Notes: generated from the sequence alone by a model not told the origin. A DNA stretch of 64,000 nt from Blasia pusilla (GCA_050084515.1 CM114272.1:38254001-38318000); one strand, 5' to 3'. Counted from the stretch's first letter, positions 30,942 through 47,691 are shown. Numbers and translations are program-made.

Positions 30942-31885
30942 AGCTCACGCTAAGATGGTTTGCGCGTTGGAGTAGTCTCAAAGAGGAGACAACAGACAAG
31001 ATGCGAGCGAGGAGTCGCGTTTCAGATGTTATGGTCGCGACCGAGAAACCTGGACCAAACGCGGAATAAGACTTGAAAGAAGTCGAGTCTAGGAAGTGGG
31101 TTGCCAAAGGAAAGATCCGGATTTGGAACGCCATTAGCGTTTGAGAGTTTCCGACTGTATTTATGGCTATAACTTTTAGCACCAAGATGCGTTTGGATCA
31201 AATAAGGGTGTGTTAGAAAGCTTATGGAGAGCCGGTCCAAACGCACTAAAGATCGCTGCAAACGCATAAGCAGCGGCTGAGAAAAAACCCAAAAACGAAT
31301 GTAAGTGGAGTTGGGTTGAGGGCCACAATGAAGGGCCCGACCCTCTCTTTCCAAAGGGGGTTATTGGAGAACCCCAGAAGTACTAGTAAGGGGGAAGGTC
31401 TCCGAGAGTGCTTGGAACCCAAACCCCACTTTGGGCGCCGCGGGGCGGCTCAAGGGCATGGAACGGAACGCGAGTTTGGGGGTTGGGTTGGAAACCTGCA
31501 CCAAGTCCATTGAGGGGATTTTAGACATCCCTCTTGGATTTTACCCCGCGACTCAATTACTTGGGTCTCGGTTCGGAACTCACCCGAGGACCGTTGAACA
31601 GTTGGGATAGCTAGGCGCGCAAGTGCCATTTCAGATCCCTCGACTAACCAGGAAGTCTGTTCCAAGTCTTGAAGGACTTGCCATGTTTTGGAAACTAGGA
31701 ACTAAGGAAGGTTGAGCTTGATGAGACGCCGAGTTGAGGACTCGTTGGGTTGGAACGCTGGTTGGCCTGCACCGACTAACGAGTGCGTGTTTGGGTGCGG
31801 TCGGCGATGAGTTCGTGACCTCATCGAACGAGCGACGCTTCCGCAACACTAAAGATTGACGTTCAAGGAGAGTAGGGGCGCGACA
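30942..31885 (+). repeat. 5'-truncated LTR of the C family inside element F
   Basis: From AGCTCACGCTAAGATGG onward it matches the C LTR (equivalent to about 11166-12110) and ends GGGGCGCGACA. The first 55 or so bases are missing and no target duplication is present. It lies between the leader and gag of element F, in the opposite orientation to F, close to the place where C interrupts B. More substitutions than in the two full LTRs indicate an older copy. Confidence 0.9.
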
Positions 31886-33577
31886 TTGTGAGTAATCCCT
31901 CAATCACTCATCCCAAACATGCGGCACTCAATCTACACTCTCCCTCCCCGAGACGTGTAACGTGCGGCAACACGCGGCGTGGTGCGGCAAATCGACCAAG
32001 CTATGATCTCATCGACAACCTACCCTCAACTTCGGACATCCCACATAGGTCTATGTTTCCTAAACCACATATATGAATGATGCTCCCAGCATCCAGACAA
32101 CCCAATCTCCCCAAATAAACTACCCAAATCCTAGAATCCCTCACACGTGCAGGATAAAGGACCATAATGGGTAACCTGAACACATGTCGATGTCGCTCCT
32201 CAGCAACAACAAATCTCGACCCCAACTCGGTTGTGAAGACAACTCATCCAATCAGCAAGTCGTACTCCTCTTGTACTGATATTGCTCAACCTCCTCGATG
32301 TGCAGTGCAGGTCGAGCGGTCCGATGCGGCAGAGAACGGCTACAAACAACACGATACTCGAGAATGGGGTGCGGCACTCGGCGGCATATCCTCCTCAATC
32401 AGCAATTCACACACTCTGCTCCTTTGTGAAGGAGCAGCTCCATGATCGAGACGGTGCGGTACGGCCACGAGCGGCACGGCGCAGCAATCGGCGGCGCGTT
32501 GCATCTACGGGCGTCACGGCACGGTACTCGATCGTCGTCGAGCGGCTACCAATCATAACATAGCAGCATGAAATCAAAACTCAAACACCATAACCGGAGG
32601 TACTTTGCCATCATTGGTGGATGACGAAACTTTGATGACAGTGGCGGCCAAAACAAAGAACGTGGTGGCGACGCAAGTCAGAGAATCAATGAACGTCGTG
32701 GAAGACCCTCCACTCCGTAATGGCGGAAATGGCGACCAAAGGGTGGACAACGGAGGGTGGAACGTTGAGGGTGACGGCTGACCATTGATGGTGATGGCCG
32801 ACCAGTGATGGTGACAGTGACGGTGACGGTGATGGTGATGGTGACGGTGACGGCCGCCGCTGGCGTGGCGGCTGGTTTAGGGTTTGAACAATTTAACCCT
32901 AAAAATCGCTTAGCAATGGCAGTTTTGCAAGATTGACCATAACTTTTTGCTAACAACTTCAAATTTGCACAGCTTCACAATCAACAATAGCGTCAAAAAA
33001 TATTTAGAATTAGACATTCTAGTAAAACTGACTATTGTAAAGCCCAATGTCTCTTTCTCCTACACAAAATTTGGCGACGCTTCCGCGCTGATTTCTCCCA
33101 ACAAAAATATAAAACCTATAGAAATACAAATCAGCAAGCTATATGGTGCTCTTGAGAGCGGCAACATAGGGCAATCCTCCCCCATAATCAATCCCTGTGA
33201 GAAATTGGACACCGCTTCCGCGCGCCACTCTTCCACACAAAAAATCGGCAAATGCAAAGAACAATCAAAGTAGCCCTTGCTCCGATGAGCACTCCCATGA
33301 GACGCTGAACGGGGAACACGGTCCCCAACCTACAAAAACAGGGAGTGACTAGCGAGCTCCCCCATGAAGCTCTCTCACTCTCTCATTCTCTCTTTGTAAA
33401 GTAAGATCCAATCTCTCTCTACACCATCTCACACCATAACTCTCAAAGGTGTGCACTCTCTCTCATGTCAAACCAAATCCATTCTCCTAATGAGAGACTT
33501 GGATTACACTCACAAGGCAGGGGACCATAGCTCTGCCGCCTTATGCCAAGAGGTTCAACAAAGAGAGAATGAGCTCT

Positions 33578-33581
<4 letters not shown>

Positions 33582-33657
<76 letters not shown>
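33582..33657. repeat. (CT)n microsatellite in the element F leader
   Basis: About 38 CT units. The matching position in element B (about 9120-9130, other strand) has only a few GA units, so this tract expanded after the copies separated. Confidence 0.95.
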
Positions 33658-33663
<6 letters not shown>

Positions 33664-33686
33664 TACCCCCTTCCCTCTCCCAAGCC

Positions 33687-33813
33687 CTCTCAACGGTAAC
33701 CTATGCTCACACATCACCTCCTTGTGCCCTCTCAACGGTAACCTATGCTCACACATCACCTCCTTGTGCCCTCTCAACGGTAACCTATGCTCACACATCA
33801 CCTCCTTGGAGGA
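33687..33813. repeat. Three tandem copies of a 41-bp unit
   Basis: CCCTCTCAACGGTAACC followed by TATGCTCACACATCACCTCC and a short linker is repeated three times. Element B has a single equivalent (GGTTACCATGGAGAG region, about 9090). Confidence 0.9.
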
Positions 33814-33828
33814 GGTGATGTGTGAGCA
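33788..33828. repeat. Perfect hairpin, 18-bp arms
   Basis: TGCTCACACATCACCTCC and GGAGGTGATGTGTGAGCA surround a 5-base loop. It uses the last of the three 41-bp units as its left arm, so it probably arose by an inverted duplication. Confidence 0.9.
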
Positions 33829-33858
33829 TCAGTGGCCCTTGACCTGCTACAACTTTCC

Positions 33859-33894
33859 AGTCGACTTTCCACTTCCCAAAGTGGAAAGTCGACT
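33859..33894. repeat. Perfect hairpin, 16-bp arms
   Basis: AGTCGACTTTCCACTT and AAGTGGAAAGTCGACT surround CCCA. It is a second short inverted duplication 30 bp after the first, in the same leader region. Confidence 0.9.
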
Positions 33895-34087
33895 ATCCCT
33901 AATATGGAAACTTACCCGAAATAGTAAATTTCTCTACATGGCTCCAAATGAGCCGAAATGAAGGGGAAACCTGCTCTCTCAAGTTTTCGGGGCCTCAACA
34001 GGTCATCCTCGACCTCCTGGCCTATCCTCCACTACTTGTGCAGACGCTTTACTAGATCCCACCCATCTATCCTAACAATCGTGAAAA

Positions 34088-35135
34088 GAAAGGCTGTGAG
34101 GGAAAGATGTAGACACTCTTTCTTTCCAAGTGTTGTCCATCGACGAGTTGTAGTAGTGAGGAGATCTGCATATTTTTTTCTGCAATTCCTTAGGAGTGTG
34201 TCGTTGGCTTGGTGAGCCCTTCTCACAACTCTTGTAAGTTTTGGTGCTTTTTTCCGTTGGAAACTCTTTGCGGTGCATTTGCACAGGTTGTAGGCTAGTT
34301 AGAGAAATTTGCATTGCTAGGCTTCAGCGAGAGCCAATTTTCTTTGATCCGAGTATGATTGTAGGCTAGTTGGAGATGGATTCATCCAATCGTACCAAGG
34401 CATTGGCAAATCAAACCTCCATGTGGTGTGAAGAACAAGGCCACAATGCTAACGTGCAAAGGAAATTGCACGCCTTGTTGTCCTAAGAATTTTTGCTTGA
34501 GTGGGTTGGGTTATCCCATGTCGACTTGCTCCATGGGTGGGAGATTTTGGAAGATGGTGCCATTCCACCTTGGCACTAGAGGTATTATTTTTATACGGGC
34601 ACAACTATAGTTTTGGGTTGGGGATCAAGGGTGTAAGTGTTCTCTACCTTCTCGTCATTCTTGCAAATTCGATACAACTTTTTCATTCCCTACAATCTAT
34701 GGATTCACATGGAGTCTTTATCCTTCCATCTCAGACGTTCCTCAAGTAGGGGGGAATGAACACACTCTTTTTTTTGGGAGAAAATTTGTTGCTTATCTGC
34801 CCTAAAATATTCAATCCAATGTCGATCCGGCCTTGCATCCGGACTCATTGGTGTTGCCATTGGCCTATTTGGACAAGTAGAATCCCATCTAGTACTTATT
34901 TTAGTGAATGTGAAAACATTCATGTCCGAAAAATCTATGAGCGTTAAGAATCATCATGTCCTTCAACTATTTTCTGTAGAAAAGTTGGGAGCTCTTAGTG
35001 TTTTGTCTGTACTCTGTCATCTTTCTTCAAGTCCCTCCTCAACTGAGACTGAAAGAACTATGCATATGTGTCCCCTACATAATTAGAGTAGGCTTGGAGT
35101 TGATTATCTCCTCCCCCTCTCTCTCACTCACTCAC

Positions 35136-35139
<4 letters not shown>
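34088..35139. other. Unassigned sequence between element F and the piggyBac region
   Basis: Only short open frames without recognisable domains are present. No repeats matching other parts of the window were noticed. Confidence 0.4.

Positions 35140-35210
<71 letters not shown>
35103..35210. repeat. (CT)n microsatellite
   Basis: CTCACTCACTCACTCACT is followed by an uninterrupted CT run of about 70 bp (about 35140-35209). Confidence 0.95.
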
Positions 35211-35211
<1 letters not shown>

Positions 35212-35219
35212 ACTTTGCC

Positions 35220-36860
35220 TCCTCCTCCTATCACTTTTCTGCAGGTATACTATTAGAATTGAAGAAACTCTGGCGTGGAAAGAGGTCATGCTCTTTGCTG
35301 GACCAAGATCCCATCACCCAAGATAAGATAATTGATGCATGTGTCACCGCCAAAGGAGACTTTTCTACCTCCATAGAGGCTCATCCAACTCCGAACAAGC
35401 CTCAGGAGGAAAAGCGGGCCTATAAATCAAAAAATGAGTTAGGTGTTTGCTTAGGGAAGAGCAAATCATCCAGATGCCTTCCCAAGTGGTGCTACAACTC
35501 TCGCTCATCTACTCTAGGTTTCTTTCTTAGTGAACCCAAGTGCATGTGGTGTTATAGAGTTTTATTACAAGCTCCTTTCTCATTGTATTGAATCTTGCCT
35601 CGCACATTTGACTAATGGAGTGCATGTGGCAGGCCATGAACAAAATTTCATGAGAAGGTAGGCGGTGAGGGTGATAATTTGGTGGGAGGAGAGTCTTCAA
35701 CCGAGGAAGGAGAAGAATTGGATGACAAAATCTTGTGGTATTTATGGAACTCACCAATGAATGTGATCATCACTTTGGTTGGGAGGAACCATTGGGAGAA
35801 GAAGAAATCCAAATTGCATTTTCCACCACATACCAGGTTTAGCCAATATCATCCTCTAGTAGGAGGCCAAGGAAGACACAAGTGGTATTCGAGTCATCTT
35901 CTCTACCCATGCTTCCAGAAATTTGTGCAAAGGAACTTCCTATCAAGACCCCTCCTAGAACGATTAGGATTGCATCTCCATTACGACTTATACCTCACGA
36001 TCCAACAAAATCTCCATGTGATTACATATGCATTTTGCACAATAGCCAAATTCTAGACCCTGATGATCTATCTTTGAGGCAAATACAAAATAGAGCTTGA
36101 AAGGTTACATTTAGCCAACCCCTTCAGTACCATCACCCAATGACTACAGTATTTGATACAAGTACAAAACATCATCCCTTCACATCACAAACCAACCCTC
36201 CACTCTCAGATTGTCACGCTGGTCTGCCAATGAGCCCAACCAACCATCTACTGAACCTTTCCAAACACCTTTATGCCCCACCACACAATCACTTCACCAC
36301 CAAGCCCACACCATCCAATCATATACCAAACACTTTTTGGAAAGTACCCATCATCAAAATCGGACATGTGATATGTCGACAGATTATCAAGTTCCAGACC
36401 TGAACTAGAGGCCTGACATGGGTAGTTTAGGGGATTTCCAAATTGTAGGTATTGAGCTCTGCACTGAAGCACCCTGCGCTACATTGCCTCCTCCATTCCT
36501 TAGAGATATGCAGAAGTAAAAGGTGAAGAAGGGTAGCTCAAATGTGGTATACAAGCCCAATAGATACCAATTACATCTTAAGAAGATTATGGTTCATACC
36601 CCTTCAAACCTTCACGATTTGGGTTCTCAGGGATAGCTTGGTGGCTAGCCATGGAAGGCAATATTGTGTAGACTAGATCCCAATTCCCTCAACCTACCAA
36701 AGATCCAAACCATTGCAATGAGCCAAGCCAAGTGGTACGTGTGTTGTACGTACATAGAGAAGCTTTTAAGGATTCAAATTAATATTCCCCCCCAGGCCTC
36801 TATGACTATGAATGGATAGAATGTGAGTTTTTAGAGGAGTTTCAACATTATCTCATAACA
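35220..36860 (+). other. Broken coding-like sequence upstream of the piggyBac transposase
   Basis: Several plus-strand frames have protein-like composition. LELKKLWRGKRSCSLLDQDP lies at about 35250. FESSSLPMLPEICAKELPIK and RLIPHDPTKSPCDYICIL, then DPDDLSLRQIQNRA lie at about 35890-36100. PFTSQTNPPLSDC lies at about 36180. They have no domain I recognise and need frame changes. They may be N-terminal or accessory sequence of the piggyBac-like element, but this is a guess from position. Confidence 0.3.
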
Positions 36861-37933
36861 ATGTTTATGGCGAAGATCCCACTCCCACACTCCGAAAAGG
36901 AGTTGGAGGCCTTTCGCACAACATATGACGTAGATATGGGGGATAATACCTTGAAAATTAGGGAAGTTTGCTTCAACCTACTTACCCAACCCGCCCATAG
37001 CCTACCTGCTGATGAAAGAAATATTCTGGATACACCCTACAATGATGAATCTGAGTCTGAATGGGACTTAGAGATGGAGAAAATAGATTCAAATTTGAGC
37101 TCAGAATGGCTAGGTTATGAGGACAAGATCTTAGAGTCAGATCTATCCAAGTTGGGTGTCTACCAACTACCAGATGATTGGGACTCATGGCCACTAGAAT
37201 GGAAGTTTTCAGATGAGTGGTGGGAGGGGGATAATCTAGTTAACACACATGACACTTCCTTCAAGGGAGAGAATCTTAATCCTTTTCCTACTTGGTTTGA
37301 GAATAGAGAGTGGCTATTTCCATCTTTCTTATGATCTTAGAGGAAAAACATATGAGATGTATCTTCCAAGAGACTAATAGGTATGGAAACAACTTGAAGG
37401 GTGCCCAATGGAGAAACTTGGAGCAATCAGAATTCCGAACTTGGCTAGGGGTGTCTATTTTCATGGGAATCAACAAGCTTCCGACTAGGAGATCCCATTG
37501 GCAGACAAAACATGAGCTCTTTCAGAATTCATACATATCTAGCCTTATGAGTAGGAATCCATGGGAGGAGATCCTCAATTGCCTTCATCTAGTGAATAAT
37601 GATACCATATGTAAGGATAAAACAAGCAAAGACTGTGATAAAATTGCTAAGTGTAGACCCTTCCTAGAATGCTTGTTTGCCATGTTCAAGGATTTTCTAG
37701 AGGTATCACATCCCTTGACATTAGATGAGATGACCATTCATAAAGGAGATGCACGATGCCGTGTAGTTCAATATAATCTAGCCAAGCCAGTAAAGTATCA
37801 CATGAAGATCTTTTGTTGTATGCTCACCCTAAGTAAGTACATGTATGCCCTTAGTGTATATTCTAAACATCAGACTTTGATTTCAGTGTATGCCCTTCGA
37901 ATCTGTTACATTGCACAGATTTCTCAATTCTGA
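36861..37933 (+). pseudogene. piggyBac-type transposase, truncated
   Basis: The first frame (36861-37334) is acidic (NDESESEWDLEMEKIDSNLS), as is usual for piggyBac N-termini. A frame change at about 37310-37334 leads to the DDE_Tnp_1_7-type core. FRTWLGVSIFMGINKLP, MSRNPWEEILNCLHLVNND, CDKIAKCRPFLECLFAMF, and LTLDEMTIHKGDARCRVVQY, then NLAKPVKYHMKIFCC are its readable pieces. LDEM holds the first catalytic Asp. The core ends soon after (YALSVYSKHQTLIS at about 37883). The second and third Asp and the C-terminal Cys-rich domain are missing. A hairpin begins exactly where the coding homology ends. Confidence 0.8.
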
Positions 37934-38047
37934 ACATCAGACTTTGATTTCACTAGCATTACTTTCAAACTTTAATTTCAGCAAAAGAATTGTTGAAATC
38001 ATAGTCTGATGTTCAGAATTGAGAAATCTGTGCAATGTAACAGATTC
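37899..38047. repeat. Long inverted repeat, 54-bp arms, 41-bp loop
   Basis: The arms 37899-37952 and 37994-38047 pair with a single mismatch (ACTTTGATTT against AAATCATAGT). The unit ACATCAGACTTTGATTTCA also occurs once just before the left arm (37868). The RNA would form a near-perfect hairpin. Confidence 0.93.
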
Positions 38048-39312
38048 AACAAGATTTAAAGGAGGGGAGGCTTCTCAATCCTAGTGGAGTTGCTCAAGAG
38101 TGGAGCAATTAAGGATCAGATTGTAGGGACGGAATTCTTGAGACACTTCTAGTGAGGAAATCACTGTCAATTGTGACCTGATTGGGTGTGGGAAAGTCAG
38201 CAAGTGCGTGGGCACTTCATTGTTGATTTTGAGTGAGGTGTGCTTGATTTTGGACCAAATTGCATGAATGTTGGGCAAGATGAAAATCAAGCAAGAATCA
38301 AATGTAGGGAGGGCACAATGGTGTTTGATTGTGCAGGATTGTATGAGATCCGAATTTGCCATTGGAAAGCTCGTGAAAAACTGAGTCCAATTATAACACG
38401 GGACCAGAGCTGATCTGAGAAAGATTCCAAAAATTCCCCATAGCCATGTAGATTCCTAGAGAGGACTGGATCACTGGTGTGGAAAGAGCGGGAGAGCAGC
38501 GTTGGAGATCCCTAAACGTTGGAGGTGTTGTGCTTGCCTTGAAAGTTGTGATAGCCCTTGTTTGGAAAGTGAGAAGGAGTGAGGAGGAGGAGAGCTCTTC
38601 ATTCAATCAAAACTGAAGTTCCGATACTCCTTGTTGGTGAACATGGTTTAGGCAAGGAAGAGGCTATGTGGTCAAATTTCCCTTAGTCAGAGGTTGGAAA
38701 GGTTTGAGGTGCCGTTAGTATGGAGGATCTAGCGCCACTAGTTTGGAGCCGTTCCTAGAGTGTAGCTAGGACTGCTATCCATAGAGTTAGTGGAGTTGAG
38801 GGAGACATGAGAACTTAAGTTCCAATTCAAGAGAGCCTTCCCAAGAGGCAGTTTGGAGTAGAGCGGCAAAATGGGAATCGAAACTGAAGTTCAGATTCAG
38901 TAGCAAGGGTCGAGTCATCTGAAGGGGCGCGGCATGGCACAATATGGCAAGGGTGACAAATAGCTGCAAAAGGGATTTGGAACTCAAGTTCCATATCGAG
39001 CACACTTGAGGCGTGGTTGAAGTGCATGGTGGTCATCTCGACGGCGTAGCAAAGATTCGCACGGCGGGAGTGACAAAGAAGCAAGGAGGATTTGGAACTC
39101 AAGTTCCAATTCTCTCTCAGTTGGAGAACAGTGGAGCGTCTCAACTGCAATTAACTACTATGGCATGGCATAGTGCGACGACGTAGGGAAGTGAAGTGAG
39201 GAGGCAATTGGAACTTCAGTTCCCATTGCGCTCTTCACTTGTGGGTCTTCTCTACAGGAAGGTGGAGAGGATACGAAGGAGGCAAGCAAAACTCTAGTTC
39301 CCATTCCGCTCC
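38048..39312. repeat. Satellite-like region with GGAACTCAAGTTCC palindromes, left part
   Basis: Palindromic GAACTnAAGTTC motifs recur about every 70-120 bp in the second half, at 38609, 38811-38823, 38881-38893, 38979-38992, 39094-39107, 39210-39223 and 39289-39302. Each sits in a similar context (GGAGG before, CATTCCGC or CAATTC after). No coding region is supported. The same family continues at 51598, on the other side of the CACTA-like element. Confidence 0.75.
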
Positions 39313-39398
39313 TTACACTAGTAGAAAAAGGGTGGTTTTAAACCCATAGGGTTGTGACTCGTGTTACTTAGAGTCATTTTAACTACTCTTAATTACTC

Positions 39399-39584
<186 letters not shown>

Positions 39585-39589
39585 GCCTG

Positions 39590-44200
<4,611 letters not shown>

Positions 44201-45639
44201 AGCTTGGTCCGTGTAGTTGATGACAGTGTCATCGCTGCAGGCGGTGCCGATTTGGGCATACTGTTGTGGTTGTATGCGACTCCTACATTTTGCTTTCTCT
44301 CTTTGCGGAGGGCATACCGATCTACAATAGCCACCCGAGTCGGAATCGGTGGAACAAGTGTCCTTGTTCTCTGTCCTCCATTGACTTCTCGTAGATTGAG
44401 GACAGCATACATGAGAATTTCTTCTCGTGACCTCACTCCTTAGCTCCTAATGCTTTGACCCAAACGTCAAGATTGGTGCCCTGAAAATTGCGTGTCTATT
44501 GTGTGCTCTCCACATCTCTAGAAATTGCACACTTTATTTGCTTCCAAAAGCACAATGAAATTTTAGATCTGCCATCCGGAAGGTTAGATTTTAGCCAAGT
44601 GTCGATGCCGCAGTTGCACGGTGTCTTAAATTAGTCTGGCATGAGGATAAGAGGCTTGTTTGGGCCATGAGAGTGAGGAATATTAATTGCATAAAATAAA
44701 CCATAGTTTGGAGAGAGGGTGGCATTGATCACGCATCGCGGAGCTCGTAGGAAGGCTACTTGTACGGATGGCTAGAGTTGAGAGTAGCTTCTTTGATCAG
44801 TCTGCCAATTTCCTCTTCTCCATTGCTCTACACTTGTCTCATTTGTCTATGGAAGTGAATGCGAGGCAAAGGAGCGACTGAAGGCTGTGAAACCTATCAT
44901 CGATCTGCTACCCAAAATTGATGTTGAGTCCGGCGGCGGCGGTGAGGATGGACGAGAGTAGGTATGTGAGAGTAGAGGAAGCGGATGGGCCGAAGGTGTC
45001 CACTTTGAAGCGAGGTCAAATTGAGACAAAGATCACAGAATGGGGGATGAGTATAAGTTTGGTGAAGGTCCTAGACTCTAGAGGTAGCTCTGGTTTACTT
45101 CCTCCGATCAACAATCAACTGCAAGCACAAATTTCCTTGAGTTTTGATTGAGTAGAGTGAGGATTTCATTGCATGTAATTATAGCAATCTTGTTGTTGTT
45201 GTTTTTGAGGAGTCATGGGTGGCAATCTCTGTAGGGAAGGTTGATGACATTCTACTCAGTTATGAAAGCCTTGCCTCCTACATGATAAACACCATGCTAC
45301 TCACTCGGTAGCTAGGGACAAAGTCTCGATTTTGTACGGGGCATTTTCAAACTCTTGATAGATGTCTCGTTGTTTCCTTACATGGATTTGTATGAGTGTT
45401 GATGAGAATTTTCAAACAATGAGACTGTCAAATAAGTAGTAGGTGCTAAATTTATGGAGCCGAACGACCTGCAATATGCAAGATTGACTGACAGCTTCTA
45501 CACGGTCGACGCAACATGGGAATTTTGCATACTTCGGGGACATTGTAGGGCTAGGGGCCAACCAAATTGCAGTGCCTCATTTTCCTTGAATGACAAAGTC
45601 TACAAGCACTTTTGGTCAACTCTGACCAGTAGGGAGTGC
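44201..45639. other. Unassigned interior of the CACTA-like element
   Basis: No domain, repeat or regulatory motif was recognised. Short open frames only. Confidence 0.4.
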
Positions 45640-45644
45640 AATAT

Positions 45645-46626
45645 TGTCGCGCCCCTACTCTCCTTGAACGTCAATCTTTAGTGTTGCGGAAGCGTGCGTT
45701 CAGTAGGTCATGAACTCATCGCCGATCTGCACCCAAACACGCACTCTCGTTAGTCGGGTTTGGCCAACCGGCGTTCCAACCCACCGAGTCCTCCACTCGG
45801 CGTCTCATCAAGCTCAACCTTCCTGAGTTCCTAGCTCCCAACACATGGCAAGTCCTTCAAGACTTGGAACAGACTTCTTGGTTAGTCCAAGGATCGGAAA
45901 TGGCACTTGCACGCCTAGCGATCCCAACTGTTCAACGGTCCTCGTGTGAGTTCCGAACCGAGACCCAAGTAATTGAGTCGCGGCGTGAAATCCAAGAGGG
46001 ATGTCTAAAATCATCTCAATGGACTTGGTGCAGGTTTTTCAACCCAACGCCCAAACTCGCGTTCCGTTCCATGCCCTTGAGCCGCCCCGCGGCGCCCAAA
46101 GTGGGGTTTGGGTTCCAAGCACTCTCGGAGACCTTCCCCCTTGCTAGTACTTCTGGGGTTCTCCAATAACCCCTCCCCTTTGGGAAAAGAGGTTCGGGCC
46201 CTTCATTGTGGCCCTCAACCCGACTCCACTTACAGTCGTTTTCGGGTCATATCTCGACTGCTGCTTATGCGTTTGTAGCGATCTTTGGTGCATTTGGACC
46301 GGCTCTTCATAAGCTTTCTAACGCATCCTTATTTGCTCCAAACGCATCTTGGCGCTAAAAGTTATGGCCATAAATACAGTCGGAAACTCTCAAACGCAAG
46401 TGGCGTTCCAAATCCGGATCTTTCCTTTGGCAACCCACTTCCTAGACTCGACTTCTTTCAAGTCTCATTCTGCGTTTGGTCAGGTTTCTGAGTCGCGACT
46501 TCTCGCTCGCGTCTCGTCTCTTGTCTCCTCTTTTGAGACAACTCCAACGCGCAAACCATCTTAGCGTGAGCCCGCTAATGTTCCGATGTTCCGCTTGGCA
46601 CTTGTTTGGTCATGAGGGTCGCGACA
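45645..46626 (-). repeat. Solo LTR of the C family with AATAT target duplication
   Basis: The reverse complement of the C LTR runs from TGTCGCGCCCC to GGGTCGCGACA. AATAT flanks it on both sides (45640-45644 and 46627-46631), so it inserted as a full element and then lost its interior by LTR-LTR recombination. It differs from the LTRs of C at more sites than those differ from each other. Confidence 0.95.
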
Positions 46627-46631
46627 AATAT

Positions 46632-47283
46632 GGACCTTGTTATAAGGGACCAGATCTAGAGGAACATCTGTTGCATCTTAGCTCCTCCCCTTTGAGTACT
46701 TGAAATTAATGTCCAACAGTAACAACTGTGGATTCTTGAGGATAAGGTCTGTATCTCTTAGCTGCACATTGTAAAAGGACTCTTGAGGATGCTCAATGAA
46801 TGTTGAGAGGTTATTTGCCTTATTTTATTGTGGCTCTGTTGATGCTTCTCATGGTAGTCATGGTTTGAGCAGTTCCTTAGGGAAATTTGAGTTGGAAGGC
46901 ATGTTCCTTAAGCTTGTACTAGCAGTGCGTATTTATCTATTGTCATGTTTAACATAATTTCTTTTCTTTGGATATGGAAATGTTCACCATACTCTTACAC
47001 GTGAATATTGCACTCTTATATGTGAAAACCAAGAAAAGCAAGAGGCGCCCTATGAGCACTAAAGTAAAGGGTCTAGGGTATATCATAATATGCGTTCATC
47101 TACAATTATCTCCTTTTGGTTTCTGGATGGTGTTTCTCTCACCCCTTTGCCTTGATAGTATGAAATGTGTTGCAGTACATCAAACACTAGGAGAAAAAAT
47201 TAGAATTGAACACATGATGCTTTCTAAGGTGTTCGTGCATTGGACGTTATGGCTCTTGTTTGTAGCTACCATATTGCTTTGCA
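46632..47283. other. Unassigned sequence before the PDH fragment
   Basis: There is an open frame from 46968 without recognisable domain. It reads into the start of the PDH homology in another frame. Intron sequence of the captured gene is one possibility, but no splice pair could be proven. Confidence 0.35.
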
Positions 47284-47691
47284 AAAATTCTTTTGTATGA
47301 AGCTCTACGTGAGGGTCTTGTAGAGAAGATGGAGAGAGATCCCAGAGTTTGTGTGATGGGAGAGGATGTTGGTCATTATGCTGGCTCTTACAAAATTACA
47401 AAAGGCTTTGCATAGAAGTTTGGTGACGAGAGGTTAGTGGACACTCCATTCGTTGAAAATTCCTTCACAAGGATTGGAATTAGTGCAACTATGACTGGAT
47501 TGTGGCCAGTCATAGAAGGCATGAACATAGGTTTCTTGTTGCTGGTCTACAACCAGATTTCCAACAAGTGTAAAATGGTACACTACACCTCGGAAGGCCA
47601 GTTCATTGTCCTATGTGTTATCAGAGGTTCATGTGGAATGGGTAGATAACTTGGGGTAGAACACTCTCAATGGTTGGAATCCTACTAGGTG
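47284..47691 (+). pseudogene. Fragment of plastid-type pyruvate dehydrogenase E1 beta subunit
   Basis: E1-beta is part of the plastid pyruvate dehydrogenase complex, which makes acetyl-CoA for fatty acid synthesis. The frame reads [41 protein letters not shown][15 protein letters not shown], [37 protein letters not shown] and then [27 protein letters not shown]-stop. The family words [36 protein letters not shown] and LGAEHSQRLESYF are easily recognised. Stops replace Glu (GFA-stop-KFGD) and Gln (GR-stop-LG). Only about 135 of some 400 residues are present. It lies inside the CACTA-like element between TE debris, so it is best read as a captured host-gene fragment. Confidence 0.85.

Larger units (their letters stand above)
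31886..34087 (-). mobile_element. 5' terminal/leader region of element F
   Basis: The reverse complement aligns with 8815-10865 of element B throughout (for example the AAGCCCAATGTCTCTTTCTC block near 33040, the CGATCGTCGTCGAGCGGCTA region near 32530 and the GTGCGGCAA block near 31985). It starts, on the minus strand, with TTTTCACGATTGTTAGGATA at about 34087, equivalent to B's TGTCACGTCTTTTAGGATA. No protein is supported. Sequence beyond 34087 is unrelated to B. Confidence 0.8.

Noticed and set aside
47284-47691. Functional pyruvate dehydrogenase E1-beta gene
   Set aside because: Only about a third of the protein is present, with in-frame stops, no exon structure and transposon debris on both sides.
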